Source: Gemmatimonadota bacterium (lineage in GTDB: Bacteria > Gemmatimonadota > Gemmatimonadetes > Longimicrobiales > Longimicrobiaceae). From it: a stretch of 44,129 nucleotides of DNA. The stretch lies in assembly GCA_028287185.1 (NCBI GenBank), contig JAQBQD010000054.1, positions 1-44,129 on the forward strand, read 5' to 3'. Position 1 is the stretch's first letter. Each line of letters opens with the position of its first letter. A program made the position numbers and the translations under genes. The notes beneath the pieces are model-generated. The model had not been told where the DNA came from and did no database searches. It saw only the letters and a list, made by a program, of their open reading frames with translations. Below are positions 8,206 through 15,054 of the stretch, piece after piece.

Positions 8206-10152
8206 TTGACCTATCCACGTGAGCTTCTGACGATCGCGCTGCTGGCGCCGGCGACGGCCGAGGGGGCGCTGCACCTGTGGGCGACGGGGGTGGCGCTGGT
8301 GCTGAGCGTGGCGGCCATCGTCACGGCGTCGGCGGCGCTGCTCCGGCGGCGGCGCATCCGCGAGCTGGCGGCGGCGTCGCGGCGCATCGCGGCCGGCGAG
8401 CTGGACGGCGTGGTGCGCGTGGGGGGCAGCGACGACGTGGCCGAGCTGGGCGTGGAGCTGGAGCGCATCCGCGCGGCGCTGCTGGCGCGCGAGCGCGAGG
8501 TGGGCGACCTCACGGCGCAGGTGGAGCGCTTGAAGGGGCGGACCGAGGGCGCCGAGCGGGCCAGCGATGCGAAGACGCGGTTCATCGGCAACGTGTCGCA
8601 CGAGTTCCGCACCCCGCTCAGCTCCATCATCGGCTTCACCTCGCTGCTCTCGGCCGAGCACTCGCGGCTGCCCGACGCGCGGCGGGCCGAGTACCTGGAG
8701 ATCGTGCTGCGCAACGCCCGCCACCTGCTGCACGTCATCAACGACATCCTCAACCTGAGCAAGGTGGAGGCGGGCACGCTGGAGGTGACGCCGTCGCCCG
8801 TGTACGTGCCCGAGGCGGTGGCGGCCGTGGTGGCGTCGCTGGGGCCGATGGCGGACGAGAGAGCCATCCGCATCCACGCGCTGGACCACAGCCGCCACTT
8901 CGCCATCGCCGACACCGGGCGCCTGCGCCAGGTGCTGCAGAACCTGCTGGAGAACGCCATCAAGTACTCGCCCCAGGGGACGGAGGTGGAGGTGGAGGTG
9001 GGCAGCGGCCCCGGCGGCGTGCGGGTGGACGTGCGGGACCGGGGCCCGGGCATCAGCCCCGCGGACCGGCCGCGGCTGTTCAAGGAGTTCTCGCGCATCA
9101 ACCTGCCCGGCGTGCGCGTGGCGGGCGCGGGGCTGGGGCTGGCGCTCAGCAAGCAGCTGGTGGAGCTGATGGGGGGCTCCATCGGCGTGGAGGCGCGGCC
9201 GGAGGGCGGAAGCGTGTTCTGGGTGACGCTTCCGGCGGGCGAAGCGATCGCCTCCGGGACCGCGGCGGCCCAGTGCCCCGCCGGCGCGGCGGACCCGGTG
9301 CGGCGCGGCGCGGTGGCGGTGGTGGACGACGATCCCGACATTCGCGCCTTCGTGGCGGCGATCCTGGGCGGCGTGGGCTACCAGGTGGTGTCGGACGACG
9401 GCCGCGAGGGCGCCTCCGACCGCCTGTGCGACCGGGTGCCCGACGTCGTCCTGCTGGACCTGCACCTGGAAGGACGCGGGGGATTCGAGGCCCTGGACGA
9501 GCTGCGGGCCTGCGAGGCGCTGCACGGCGTCCCCGTGATCGCCTTCACCGCCTCCGGCGCGCCCGACGACCTGGCCCGAATCCGCGCCGCCCGTTTCGAC
9601 GGGCACCTGATCAAGCCCGTGGAGCCAGACACGCTGGTGCGCTGCATCGACGGGACGCTCGCGGCCGCCTCCGCGGCCCGCGCCGGCACGCGCCCGGCGC
9701 CCGGCGCCGAATCCCTTCCCGCCGCAACTGCGCATCCTTTCATCCCTGCATCGGGCGCGAACGTGCCGACGGACGCGGCTTCCGCCCCGCCCGACACACG
9801 CGCGGCGGACGGCGGCGGCGAGCGCGTCGACGGGGCCGGGGAGGGCGGCGGGGACGATGCGTTGGACGATGCGGAAGACTACCTTGCGCCCCTTCGCGCC
9901 CGCTTCCGCGCGGGGCTGCCCGCGCGGCTGGCCGAGATGGAGCGCGCCATCGCGATGGGCGACATGGAGTTGCTTCAGCGCGAGGCGCACAAGCTGAAGG
10001 GCGCGGCGGCGGGATACGGCCTGGCGCGGCTCTCCGAGATCGCCGCGGCGGCGGAGGACGCGCTGCGGGCCGGCGGCGGCGCGGCCGCGCCCCAGGCAGG
10101 CACGATGCTCGGCTTCCTGGCCGACGTCACGGAGGGCCGCCGCGCGGGGTGA
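8206..10152 (+). CDS. Hybrid sensor kinase: TM, HisKA-HATPase, receiver, HPt
   Basis: This 648-residue protein holds a full phosphorelay. One hydrophobic stretch (about 22-46) is followed by RRRR and a HAMP-like linker (50-118). HisKA follows with His132 in SHEFRTPLSS, then the ATPase with N-box LLENAIKYS (247-255), G1 DRGPGI and G2 GAGLGLALSKQLVE. The receiver (368-485) has Asp374-376, Asp418 and Lys470. The C-terminal HPt domain has His595 in REAHKLKGAAAGYG. There is no periplasmic sensor domain, so the input may come from the membrane or a partner. The TTG at 8206 is the first in-frame start but has a poor ribosome site; a GTG at 8290 is possible but would cut the membrane segment. The HPt could pass phosphate to the regulators at 6475 or 10353. 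Confidence 0.9.
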   Translation: MTYPRELLTIALLAPATAEGALHLWATGVALVLSVAAIVTASAALLRRRRIRELAAASRRIAAGELDGVVRVGGSDDVAELGVELERIRAALLAREREVGDLTAQVERLKGRTEGAERASDAKTRFIGNVSHEFRTPLSSIIGFTSLLSAEHSRLPDARRAEYLEIVLRNARHLLHVINDILNLSKVEAGTLEVTPSPVYVPEAVAAVVASLGPMADERAIRIHALDHSRHFAIADTGRLRQVLQNLLENAIKYSPQGTEVEVEVGSGPGGVRVDVRDRGPGISPADRPRLFKEFSRINLPGVRVAGAGLGLALSKQLVELMGGSIGVEARPEGGSVFWVTLPAGEAIASGTAAAQCPAGAADPVRRGAVAVVDDDPDIRAFVAAILGGVGYQVVSDDGREGASDRLCDRVPDVVLLDLHLEGRGGFEALDELRACEALHGVPVIAFTASGAPDDLARIRAARFDGHLIKPVEPDTLVRCIDGTLAAASAARAGTRPAPGAESLPAATAHPFIPASGANVPTDAASAPPDTRAADGGGERVDGAGEGGGDDALDDAEDYLAPLRARFRAGLPARLAEMERAIAMGDMELLQREAHKLKGAAAGYGLARLSEIAAAAEDALRAGGGAAAPQAGTMLGFLADVTEGRRAG

Positions 10153-10175
10153 CCGCTCCTCCGGCGCCGTCCCCG

Positions 10176-10243
10176 GCATGTTCCCATCCGGCACCGGCTG
10201 TTCCCGTGCGGACACGCCGGGCGCCGCGGTCGAAAGGGTTCCC
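10176..10243 (+). promoter_or_regulatory. Three GTTCCC direct repeats upstream of the receiver gene
   Basis: GTTCCC occurs at 10180, 10200 and 10238. The first two are 20 bp apart (two helical turns) and the first is part of GCATGTTCCC, identical to the left arm of the inverted repeat at 6400. The cluster lies 110-177 bp before the ATG of the single-domain receiver gene. It may be a binding site for the regulator encoded at 6475. A weak promoter-like pair (TTGCGA at 10305 and TATCCC at 10326, only 15 bp apart) follows. Confidence 0.3.
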
Positions 10244-10352
10244 ATGTGTCGAAAGCCGATGCCCCACACGGGGTTGCCTGGATTCCGCGCGCCTGGGCCG
10301 ATCCTTGCGACGGATTCACCGTTTGTATCCCCGTTCACCCGGTCCTGGACCC

Positions 10353-10736
10353 ATGCACGAGCGCCCCACCGTAGCCCTTGCCGACGACGACGTGGTCCTG
10401 GCCGAGCTGGTCTCGGCCTGGCTGGAGCACGCCGGCTACGACGTCCTGCGCTTCGAGTCCGGCGACGCGCTGCTGGACTGGGCCGCCGAGGCGCCGTCCT
10501 CGGTCGACGCGTTCCTGCTGGACGTGGACATGCCGGGCCGCAACGGCCTGGAGAGCATCCGCGCCCTGCGGGGCATCCCCATCTACTCGGGCACGCCCAC
10601 GGTCTTCGTCAGCGCCCACGCGCCCGATGACGTGGTGGAGCAGGTGTCCGCCGCGGGCTCGTCGCTGCTGCGCAAGGACGCACACCTGCTTCCGCGGCTC
10701 ACCGAGTGGCTGGGGGCGGCGCTGGCGCCCGTCTGA
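10353..10736 (+). CDS. Stand-alone receiver (CheY-like) protein, 127 aa
   Basis: This is a single receiver domain with no output domain. Asp11-13 (LADDDVVLAEL), phosphoacceptor Asp57 (AFLLDVDMPGRNG), Ser88 (VFVSAHAPDD) and Lys108 (LLRKDAHL) are all in place. The ATG at 10353 is the natural domain start. It follows the HPt-bearing hybrid kinase after 200 bp, so a phosphorelay from that HPt to this protein is plausible. Such proteins act by protein-protein contact or as phosphate sinks. Confidence 0.88.
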   Translation: MHERPTVALADDDVVLAELVSAWLEHAGYDVLRFESGDALLDWAAEAPSSVDAFLLDVDMPGRNGLESIRALRGIPIYSGTPTVFVSAHAPDDVVEQVSAAGSSLLRKDAHLLPRLTEWLGAALAPV

Positions 10737-10912
10737 ACCTCCGGGCCGCCACTCCGTCGACCTCCGGCGGACGATCGGCAGCGCGACCCTCGACACGCCC
10801 CGCCGCCGGTGGGGCTGTTTCGTTTCCGGAACGCACTCGCGCGGCGTGCCGGAGGACGGGTGGCGGACGCCCGGTCGGAAGACCGGCGCCCGCCCGAATG
10901 GCGTCCGGCGAG

Positions 10913-10942
10913 TTGACGCGCCCCCCCGCGACCGGGTAGCTT
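10913..10942 (+). promoter_or_regulatory. Candidate promoter of the yicC-gmk-rpoZ-coaBC operon
   Basis: TTGACG (10913-10918) and TAGCTT (10937-10942) are 18 bp apart, with a G+C-rich spacer containing a C-run, 45 bp before the GTG of yicC. The -35 box matches the consensus in five of six positions. Confidence 0.55.
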
Positions 10943-10986
10943 TGCCGGATTGAACCCGGACGCAGAAGCCAGGGGAGAGGACACGC

Positions 10987-11877
10987 GTGATTCGCAGCAT
11001 GACCGGCTTCGGGGAGGCGGAGCGCAGCACGCCCGCCGGTCTCCTGCTGGCCGAGGTCCGCACCGTCAACCATCGCCACTTCCACGTGAACTTCCGCGTT
11101 CCCGCCGCGCTGGCCAGGTGGGAGGGCGAGATGCGGGAGTGGCTGCACGCGTCTCTGGCGCGCGGCCACGCCAACTGCTCCGTGCGGCTCGAGTCGCACC
11201 TGGCGCAGGCGCCGCGGGCGGTGCGGCTGGACGAGGAGCGCGTGGCTGCCTACCTGGCCGCATTCCGCGAGATGGGCGAGCGCTTCGGGGTTCCGGGGCA
11301 GGTGGACGTCGCCACCCTCGCGCGCCTCCCCGACGTCTTCCGCCGCGACGAGCCCGACGAGGCCCCGGTGGAGATCCTGCAGGACGACGTCCGCGCCGTG
11401 ATCACCGAGGCGGCGGCGCGCAACGTGGCCATGCGCGAGGACGAGGGGCGCCGCCTGCAGGCCGACCTCCAGGGCCGCCTGGACGCCATCGAACGCGCGC
11501 TGGACGAGATCGCCGCCCTGGCGCCCGCGCGGCTCACCGCCGAGCGCGACCGGCTGCGCGCGGCGATCACGGAGCTGGCGGGGGGCGTGGGCATCTCGGA
11601 GGAGCGGCTGGCGCAGGAGGTGGCGCACCTGGCCGAGCGCTGGGACGTGAACGAGGAGCTGGTGCGCTTCCGCTCGCACGACGAGCTGTTCCGCGAGCTC
11701 CTGGCGGCGCAGTCGGCCGAGCCGGTGGGCAAGCGCCTCTCGTTCCTCGTGCAGGAGATGCACCGCGAGGCCAACACCATCGGCAGCAAGGCCAACCACG
11801 CCGGGATCGCGCACGCCGTGGTGGCCATCAAGGAAGAGGTGGAGCGGCTGCGCGAGCAGGTGGAAAACGTAGAGTGA
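10987..11877 (+). CDS. yicC: YicC-family endoribonuclease
   Basis: This 296-residue protein opens with the family hallmark MIRSMTGFGEAE and ends with the conserved C-terminal block (KRLSFLVQEMHREANTIGSK, then AIKEEVERLREQVENVE). Both the N-terminal and C-terminal YicC domains are complete. The family has been linked to RNA degradation in E. coli; the cellular substrate here is unknown. The GTG at 10987 follows GGGGAGAGG. The gmk start overlaps the stop by four bases, matching the widespread yicC-gmk-rpoZ-coaBC order. Confidence 0.95.
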   Translation: MIRSMTGFGEAERSTPAGLLLAEVRTVNHRHFHVNFRVPAALARWEGEMREWLHASLARGHANCSVRLESHLAQAPRAVRLDEERVAAYLAAFREMGERFGVPGQVDVATLARLPDVFRRDEPDEAPVEILQDDVRAVITEAAARNVAMREDEGRRLQADLQGRLDAIERALDEIAALAPARLTAERDRLRAAITELAGGVGISEERLAQEVAHLAERWDVNEELVRFRSHDELFRELLAAQSAEPVGKRLSFLVQEMHREANTIGSKANHAGIAHAVVAIKEEVERLREQVENVE

Positions 11878-12572
11878 GCCGCGCCCACGGAGTCCTGTCC
11901 GCGCGGACGTTCCCGGTGGTGCTTTCGGCGCCCTCGGGGGCGGGCAAGACCACCATCGCCCGCAGGCTGCGCGAGCGCCGCGGCGACGTGGTCTTCTCCG
12001 TCTCGGCCACCACGCGCCCGGCGCGCGACTACGAGGTGGACGGGCGGGACTACCACTTCGTGGCCCCCGGCGACTTCCGCCGCATGATCGACGGCGGCGA
12101 GCTGCTGGAGTGGGCGGAGGTGCACGGCAACTACTACGGGACGCCGCGGCGCAACCTGGACCAGGCGGTGGACCGGGGGCAGTTCCTGCTGCTGGACATC
12201 GACGTGCAGGGCGCCCGGCAGATCCGCATGCACGCGCCCGAGGCGCTGCACGTCTTCGTGCTGCCGCCCAGCGGCGCCGAGCTGGTGGAGCGCCTGATGG
12301 GCCGCGGCAGCGAGAGCGACTCCACCCGCGCGCGCCGGCTGCGCAACGCCTGCGCGGAGGTACAGGAGGCGGCCGAGTTCGACTACGTGGTCGTGAACGA
12401 CGACCTGGACGCCACGGTGGACGCCATCGAGGGCGTCATGGCGGCGGAGGCCCACCGCATCCGCCGCATCCCCGGCTTCGCGCAGGCGCTGGACCGCCTG
12501 TGCGACGAGATCCGAGACCATACGGAGCCGCCGTCCGGTGCCTCCGCGAACGAGTCTTCCACGCAGGAGTAG
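11874..12572 (+). CDS. gmk: Guanylate kinase
   Basis: Guanylate kinase phosphorylates GMP to GDP with ATP. The 232-residue protein shows the P-loop APSGAGKT (19-26), the GMP-binding region SVSATTRPARDYEVDGRDYH and WAEVHGNYYGTP, and the lid and core part LLLDIDVQGARQI. The GTG at 11874 shares GTGA with the yicC stop. The C-terminus has about 20 extra polar residues (TEPPSGASANESSTQE) beyond the family core. It is co-transcribed with rpoZ, five bases downstream. Confidence 0.97.
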   Translation: MSRAHGVLSARTFPVVLSAPSGAGKTTIARRLRERRGDVVFSVSATTRPARDYEVDGRDYHFVAPGDFRRMIDGGELLEWAEVHGNYYGTPRRNLDQAVDRGQFLLLDIDVQGARQIRMHAPEALHVFVLPPSGAELVERLMGRGSESDSTRARRLRNACAEVQEAAEFDYVVVNDDLDATVDAIEGVMAAEAHRIRRIPGFAQALDRLCDEIRDHTEPPSGASANESSTQE

Positions 12573-12576
12573 GCCC

Positions 12577-12813
12577 ATGCGAGTCGTCACGCCAGGCCAG
12601 GCCGCACGCCACACGGGAAGCAAGTACCTGGGGGTGCTGGTGGCCGCCAAGTACGCGCGCAACCTGAACGAGCTGCGCCGCAACGAGCTGATGGAGGACC
12701 CCACGGTGACGGGCGGCGAGCTGAAGGAGAAGCTCACCACCATCGCCATCGAGGAGGTCGCCGCCGGCAAGGCCAAGTACCGGCTGACCGAGCGCCGCCG
12801 CCCCGAGTACTGA
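12577..12813 (+). CDS. rpoZ: RNA polymerase omega subunit
   Basis: Omega helps assemble and stabilise RNA polymerase by clamping the beta-prime subunit. The 78-residue protein has the conserved core LVAAKYARNLNELRRNEL (residues 19-36) and ends with KEKLTTIAIEEVAAGKAKYR, as in other bacteria. The ATG at 12577 has AGGAG eight bases upstream. It lies in the gmk-rpoZ-coaBC order common to many bacteria, four bases before coaBC. Confidence 0.93.
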   Translation: MRVVTPGQAARHTGSKYLGVLVAAKYARNLNELRRNELMEDPTVTGGELKEKLTTIAIEEVAAGKAKYRLTERRRPEY

Positions 12814-12817
12814 GCCC

Positions 12818-14056
12818 ATGCCCGGCCCACGCGGTCCGCGGCGCCCCTTCGCGGGGCGCCGCGTCGTCCTGGGCGTCACGGGGGGGATCGCCGCGTACAA
12901 GGCCGTCACGGTCGCGCGCGACCTGACGCTCGCGGGCGCGCAGGTGGACGTCGTCCTCACCGAGGGGGCGCTGGAGTTCGTGCGCCCGCTCACCTTCGAG
13001 GGGCTCACCGGCCGCACGGCGCACGTGGGCGCCTGGGAGCCGGGCGAGCCCCTTCTGCACATCCGCCTTGCCCGCGAGGCCGACGCCGTCGTGGTCGCGC
13101 CCGCCACGGCCAACTTCCTGGCCCGCGCCGCGGCGGGGATGGCGGACGACCTGCTCACGGCCGTCCTGCTCGCGACCGAGGCGCCGGTGGTGCTCTGCCC
13201 GGCCATGAACGACCGGATGTACGCCCACCCCGCCACGCAGGCCAACCTGCGGCGCCTGGCCGAGATCGGCTACCGCCTCGCCGGGCCGGCCGTCGGTCCG
13301 CTCGCGTGGGGCGAGGGCGAGGGGCCCGGACGCCTCATCGATCCGGACGAGATCCTGGCGCACGCGGGCCGCGCGCTGGAGCCCGCGGGCGCCCTCGCCG
13401 GGCGTCGGGTGGTGGTCACCGCCGGAGGCACGCGCGAGCCCATCGACCCCGTGCGCTTCGTCGGCAACCGCTCGTCGGGCCGCATGGGCTACGAGGTCGC
13501 CGCCGCCGCCTGGCGCCGCGGCGCGCACGTCGTGCTGGTCTCCGCCCCCTCGCATCTCGTCCCGCCCCCCGGCGTGGAGCTGGTGCGCGTGGAGACGGCG
13601 GAGCAGATGCGCGCCGCCGTCGAGCACGCCCTGCCCTCTGCGGATGCGCTGGTGATGGCTGCCGCCGTCGCCGACTTCCGCCCCGCCGACCCTGCGGCGC
13701 AGAAGATCAAGAAGGAGGCGGGCGAGGTCCCCACGATCCGTCTGGAGGGCACGGCGGACGTCCTCCTGTCGACCCGAGCGGCCCGACCGGCCGGCTGTGT
13801 CGTCGTCGGCTTCGCCCTGGAGACGGCGGACGTGCTGGCGAACGGGCGCAAGAAGCTGGAGGCCAAAGGCCTGCATCTCCTCGTGGCGAACGACGCCACG
13901 GAAACGGGCGCGGGGTTCGAGGTTGATACCAACCGGGTGACGATCCTGTCCCGCGATGCGGACGACGAGCACCTTCCGCTGCTGTCGAAGGCGGAGGTCG
14001 CCGACCGCATCCTGGACCGCGTGGAGCCCCTGCTCTCCGCGGACGGGGCCCGGTGA
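12818..14056 (+). CDS. coaBC: Bifunctional phosphopantothenoylcysteine decarboxylase/synthetase
   Basis: CoaBC couples 4'-phosphopantothenate to cysteine with CTP and decarboxylates the product to 4'-phosphopantetheine, two steps of coenzyme A synthesis. The 412-residue protein has the FMN-dependent CoaC half first: VTGGIAAYKAV, active-site His81 in PLLHIRLA, APATANF and PAMNDRMY. The CoaB half starts at about residue 196 (RRVVVTAGGTREPIDPVRFV, then NRSSGRMG) and carries AAVADFRP and the KIKK motif. Both halves appear intact. The ATG at 12818 follows rpoZ closely and the next gene overlaps the stop by four bases. Confidence 0.96.
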   Translation: MPGPRGPRRPFAGRRVVLGVTGGIAAYKAVTVARDLTLAGAQVDVVLTEGALEFVRPLTFEGLTGRTAHVGAWEPGEPLLHIRLAREADAVVVAPATANFLARAAAGMADDLLTAVLLATEAPVVLCPAMNDRMYAHPATQANLRRLAEIGYRLAGPAVGPLAWGEGEGPGRLIDPDEILAHAGRALEPAGALAGRRVVVTAGGTREPIDPVRFVGNRSSGRMGYEVAAAAWRRGAHVVLVSAPSHLVPPPGVELVRVETAEQMRAAVEHALPSADALVMAAAVADFRPADPAAQKIKKEAGEVPTIRLEGTADVLLSTRAARPAGCVVVGFALETADVLANGRKKLEAKGLHLLVANDATETGAGFEVDTNRVTILSRDADDEHLPLLSKAEVADRILDRVEPLLSADGAR

Positions 14057-14988
14057 GCGAGGCGCGCGACCTGCTGGGCCGCTACCTGCGCCAGCGCGCG
14101 GAGCTGGGCGACGCGGAGCTGGTGCTGGAGCGCCACTCCACCGCGGACGTTCGGGGACTGCTGTCGACGCACGCCCCGGTGACGCGCACCTCGCTGACGG
14201 CGGGACTCTCGCCTGATCCGTCCAGAGCCGTGGACGCGCCGGCCGCCGCACCGGCGGGACGCGGCTACGTGCGCCCGGGCCGACCGTCCGCGGAGGCGCT
14301 GTCCGTCGACTCCACGCGCGCGACGGGGGAAGGCGCGGGCTCGGGCGGACGGACGATCCCGACGGTCACGCTCGGGGAGATGAAGCCCGGCGTGGACGCG
14401 CCCGCCCGCGGTGCGACGGCGGACGAGATCCTGGCGCTGCCGGTGCTGGACGCGGTGCGCGACACGGCGCTCGGCTGCCCCCGCTGCGGGCTGGCGAAGA
14501 CGCGGCGCCACGTGGTGTTCGGCGAGGGCGACCCGAGCGCGGACGTGATGGTGGTGGGCGAGGCGCCGGGCGCGGACGAGGACGCCAGCGGGCGCCCGTT
14601 CGTGGGCCGCGCGGGCAAGCTGCTGGACCTGCTGCTCGCGTCCGTGGGCTCCCCGCGGGACAGCGTCTACATCTGCAACGTGCTCAAGTGCCGGCCGCCC
14701 GGAAACCGCAACCCGGCGCCGGACGAGGTGGAGGCGTGCAGCCCCTATCTGCTCAAGCAGGTGGAGCTGGTGCGGCCGAAGGTCATCCTCGCCTTCGGGA
14801 ACTTCGCCGCGCACACGCTGCTGGGCACGGACCTGTCGATGGGCAAGCTGCGCGGCAAGGACCACGCGTTCCGCGGCGTGCCCGTGATCCCCACGTATCA
14901 CCCCGCGGCGCTGCTGCGGAACCCCGGCTGGGTGCGCGCCGTGTGGGACGACCTGCAGCGCTTCCGGGCCATCGCCGCCCGCGCCTGA
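14053..14988 (+). CDS. Family 4 uracil-DNA glycosylase with N-terminal extension
   Basis: This enzyme removes uracil from DNA. The catalytic domain spans about residues 125-311. The four iron-sulphur cysteines typical of family 4 are Cys142, Cys145, Cys213 and Cys229. Motif 1 is GEAPGADEDASGRPFVGRAG (170-188) and motif 3 is HPAALLRNP with His283. The first 125 residues are not part of the known domain: a short helical start (RDLLGRYLRQRAELGDAELV) leads into a low-complexity Pro/Ala/Gly stretch. The domain alone is about the usual family size, so this extension is extra. The GTG at 14053 shares GTGA with the coaBC stop. It precedes dnaB by 66 bp. Confidence 0.93.
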   Translation: MSEARDLLGRYLRQRAELGDAELVLERHSTADVRGLLSTHAPVTRTSLTAGLSPDPSRAVDAPAAAPAGRGYVRPGRPSAEALSVDSTRATGEGAGSGGRTIPTVTLGEMKPGVDAPARGATADEILALPVLDAVRDTALGCPRCGLAKTRRHVVFGEGDPSADVMVVGEAPGADEDASGRPFVGRAGKLLDLLLASVGSPRDSVYICNVLKCRPPGNRNPAPDEVEACSPYLLKQVELVRPKVILAFGNFAAHTLLGTDLSMGKLRGKDHAFRGVPVIPTYHPAALLRNPGWVRAVWDDLQRFRAIAARA

Positions 14989-15054
14989 CCGTACCGCCCC
15001 GGTGATCGCCGGACGTTCCCAACGCGTGATGCCGTACCGCAGCACCGGAGTGTG

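Noticed and set aside
10305..10331. Promoter TTGCGA/TATCCC ahead of the stand-alone receiver gene
   Set aside because: The spacing is only 15 bp and the -10 box matches poorly, so it is mentioned but not listed as a feature.
8167..10338. A 723-codon minus-strand frame opposite the hybrid kinase
   Set aside because: It is antisense to an unmistakable kinase and rich in Arg, His and Val-Gln-Leu strings typical of frame shadows.
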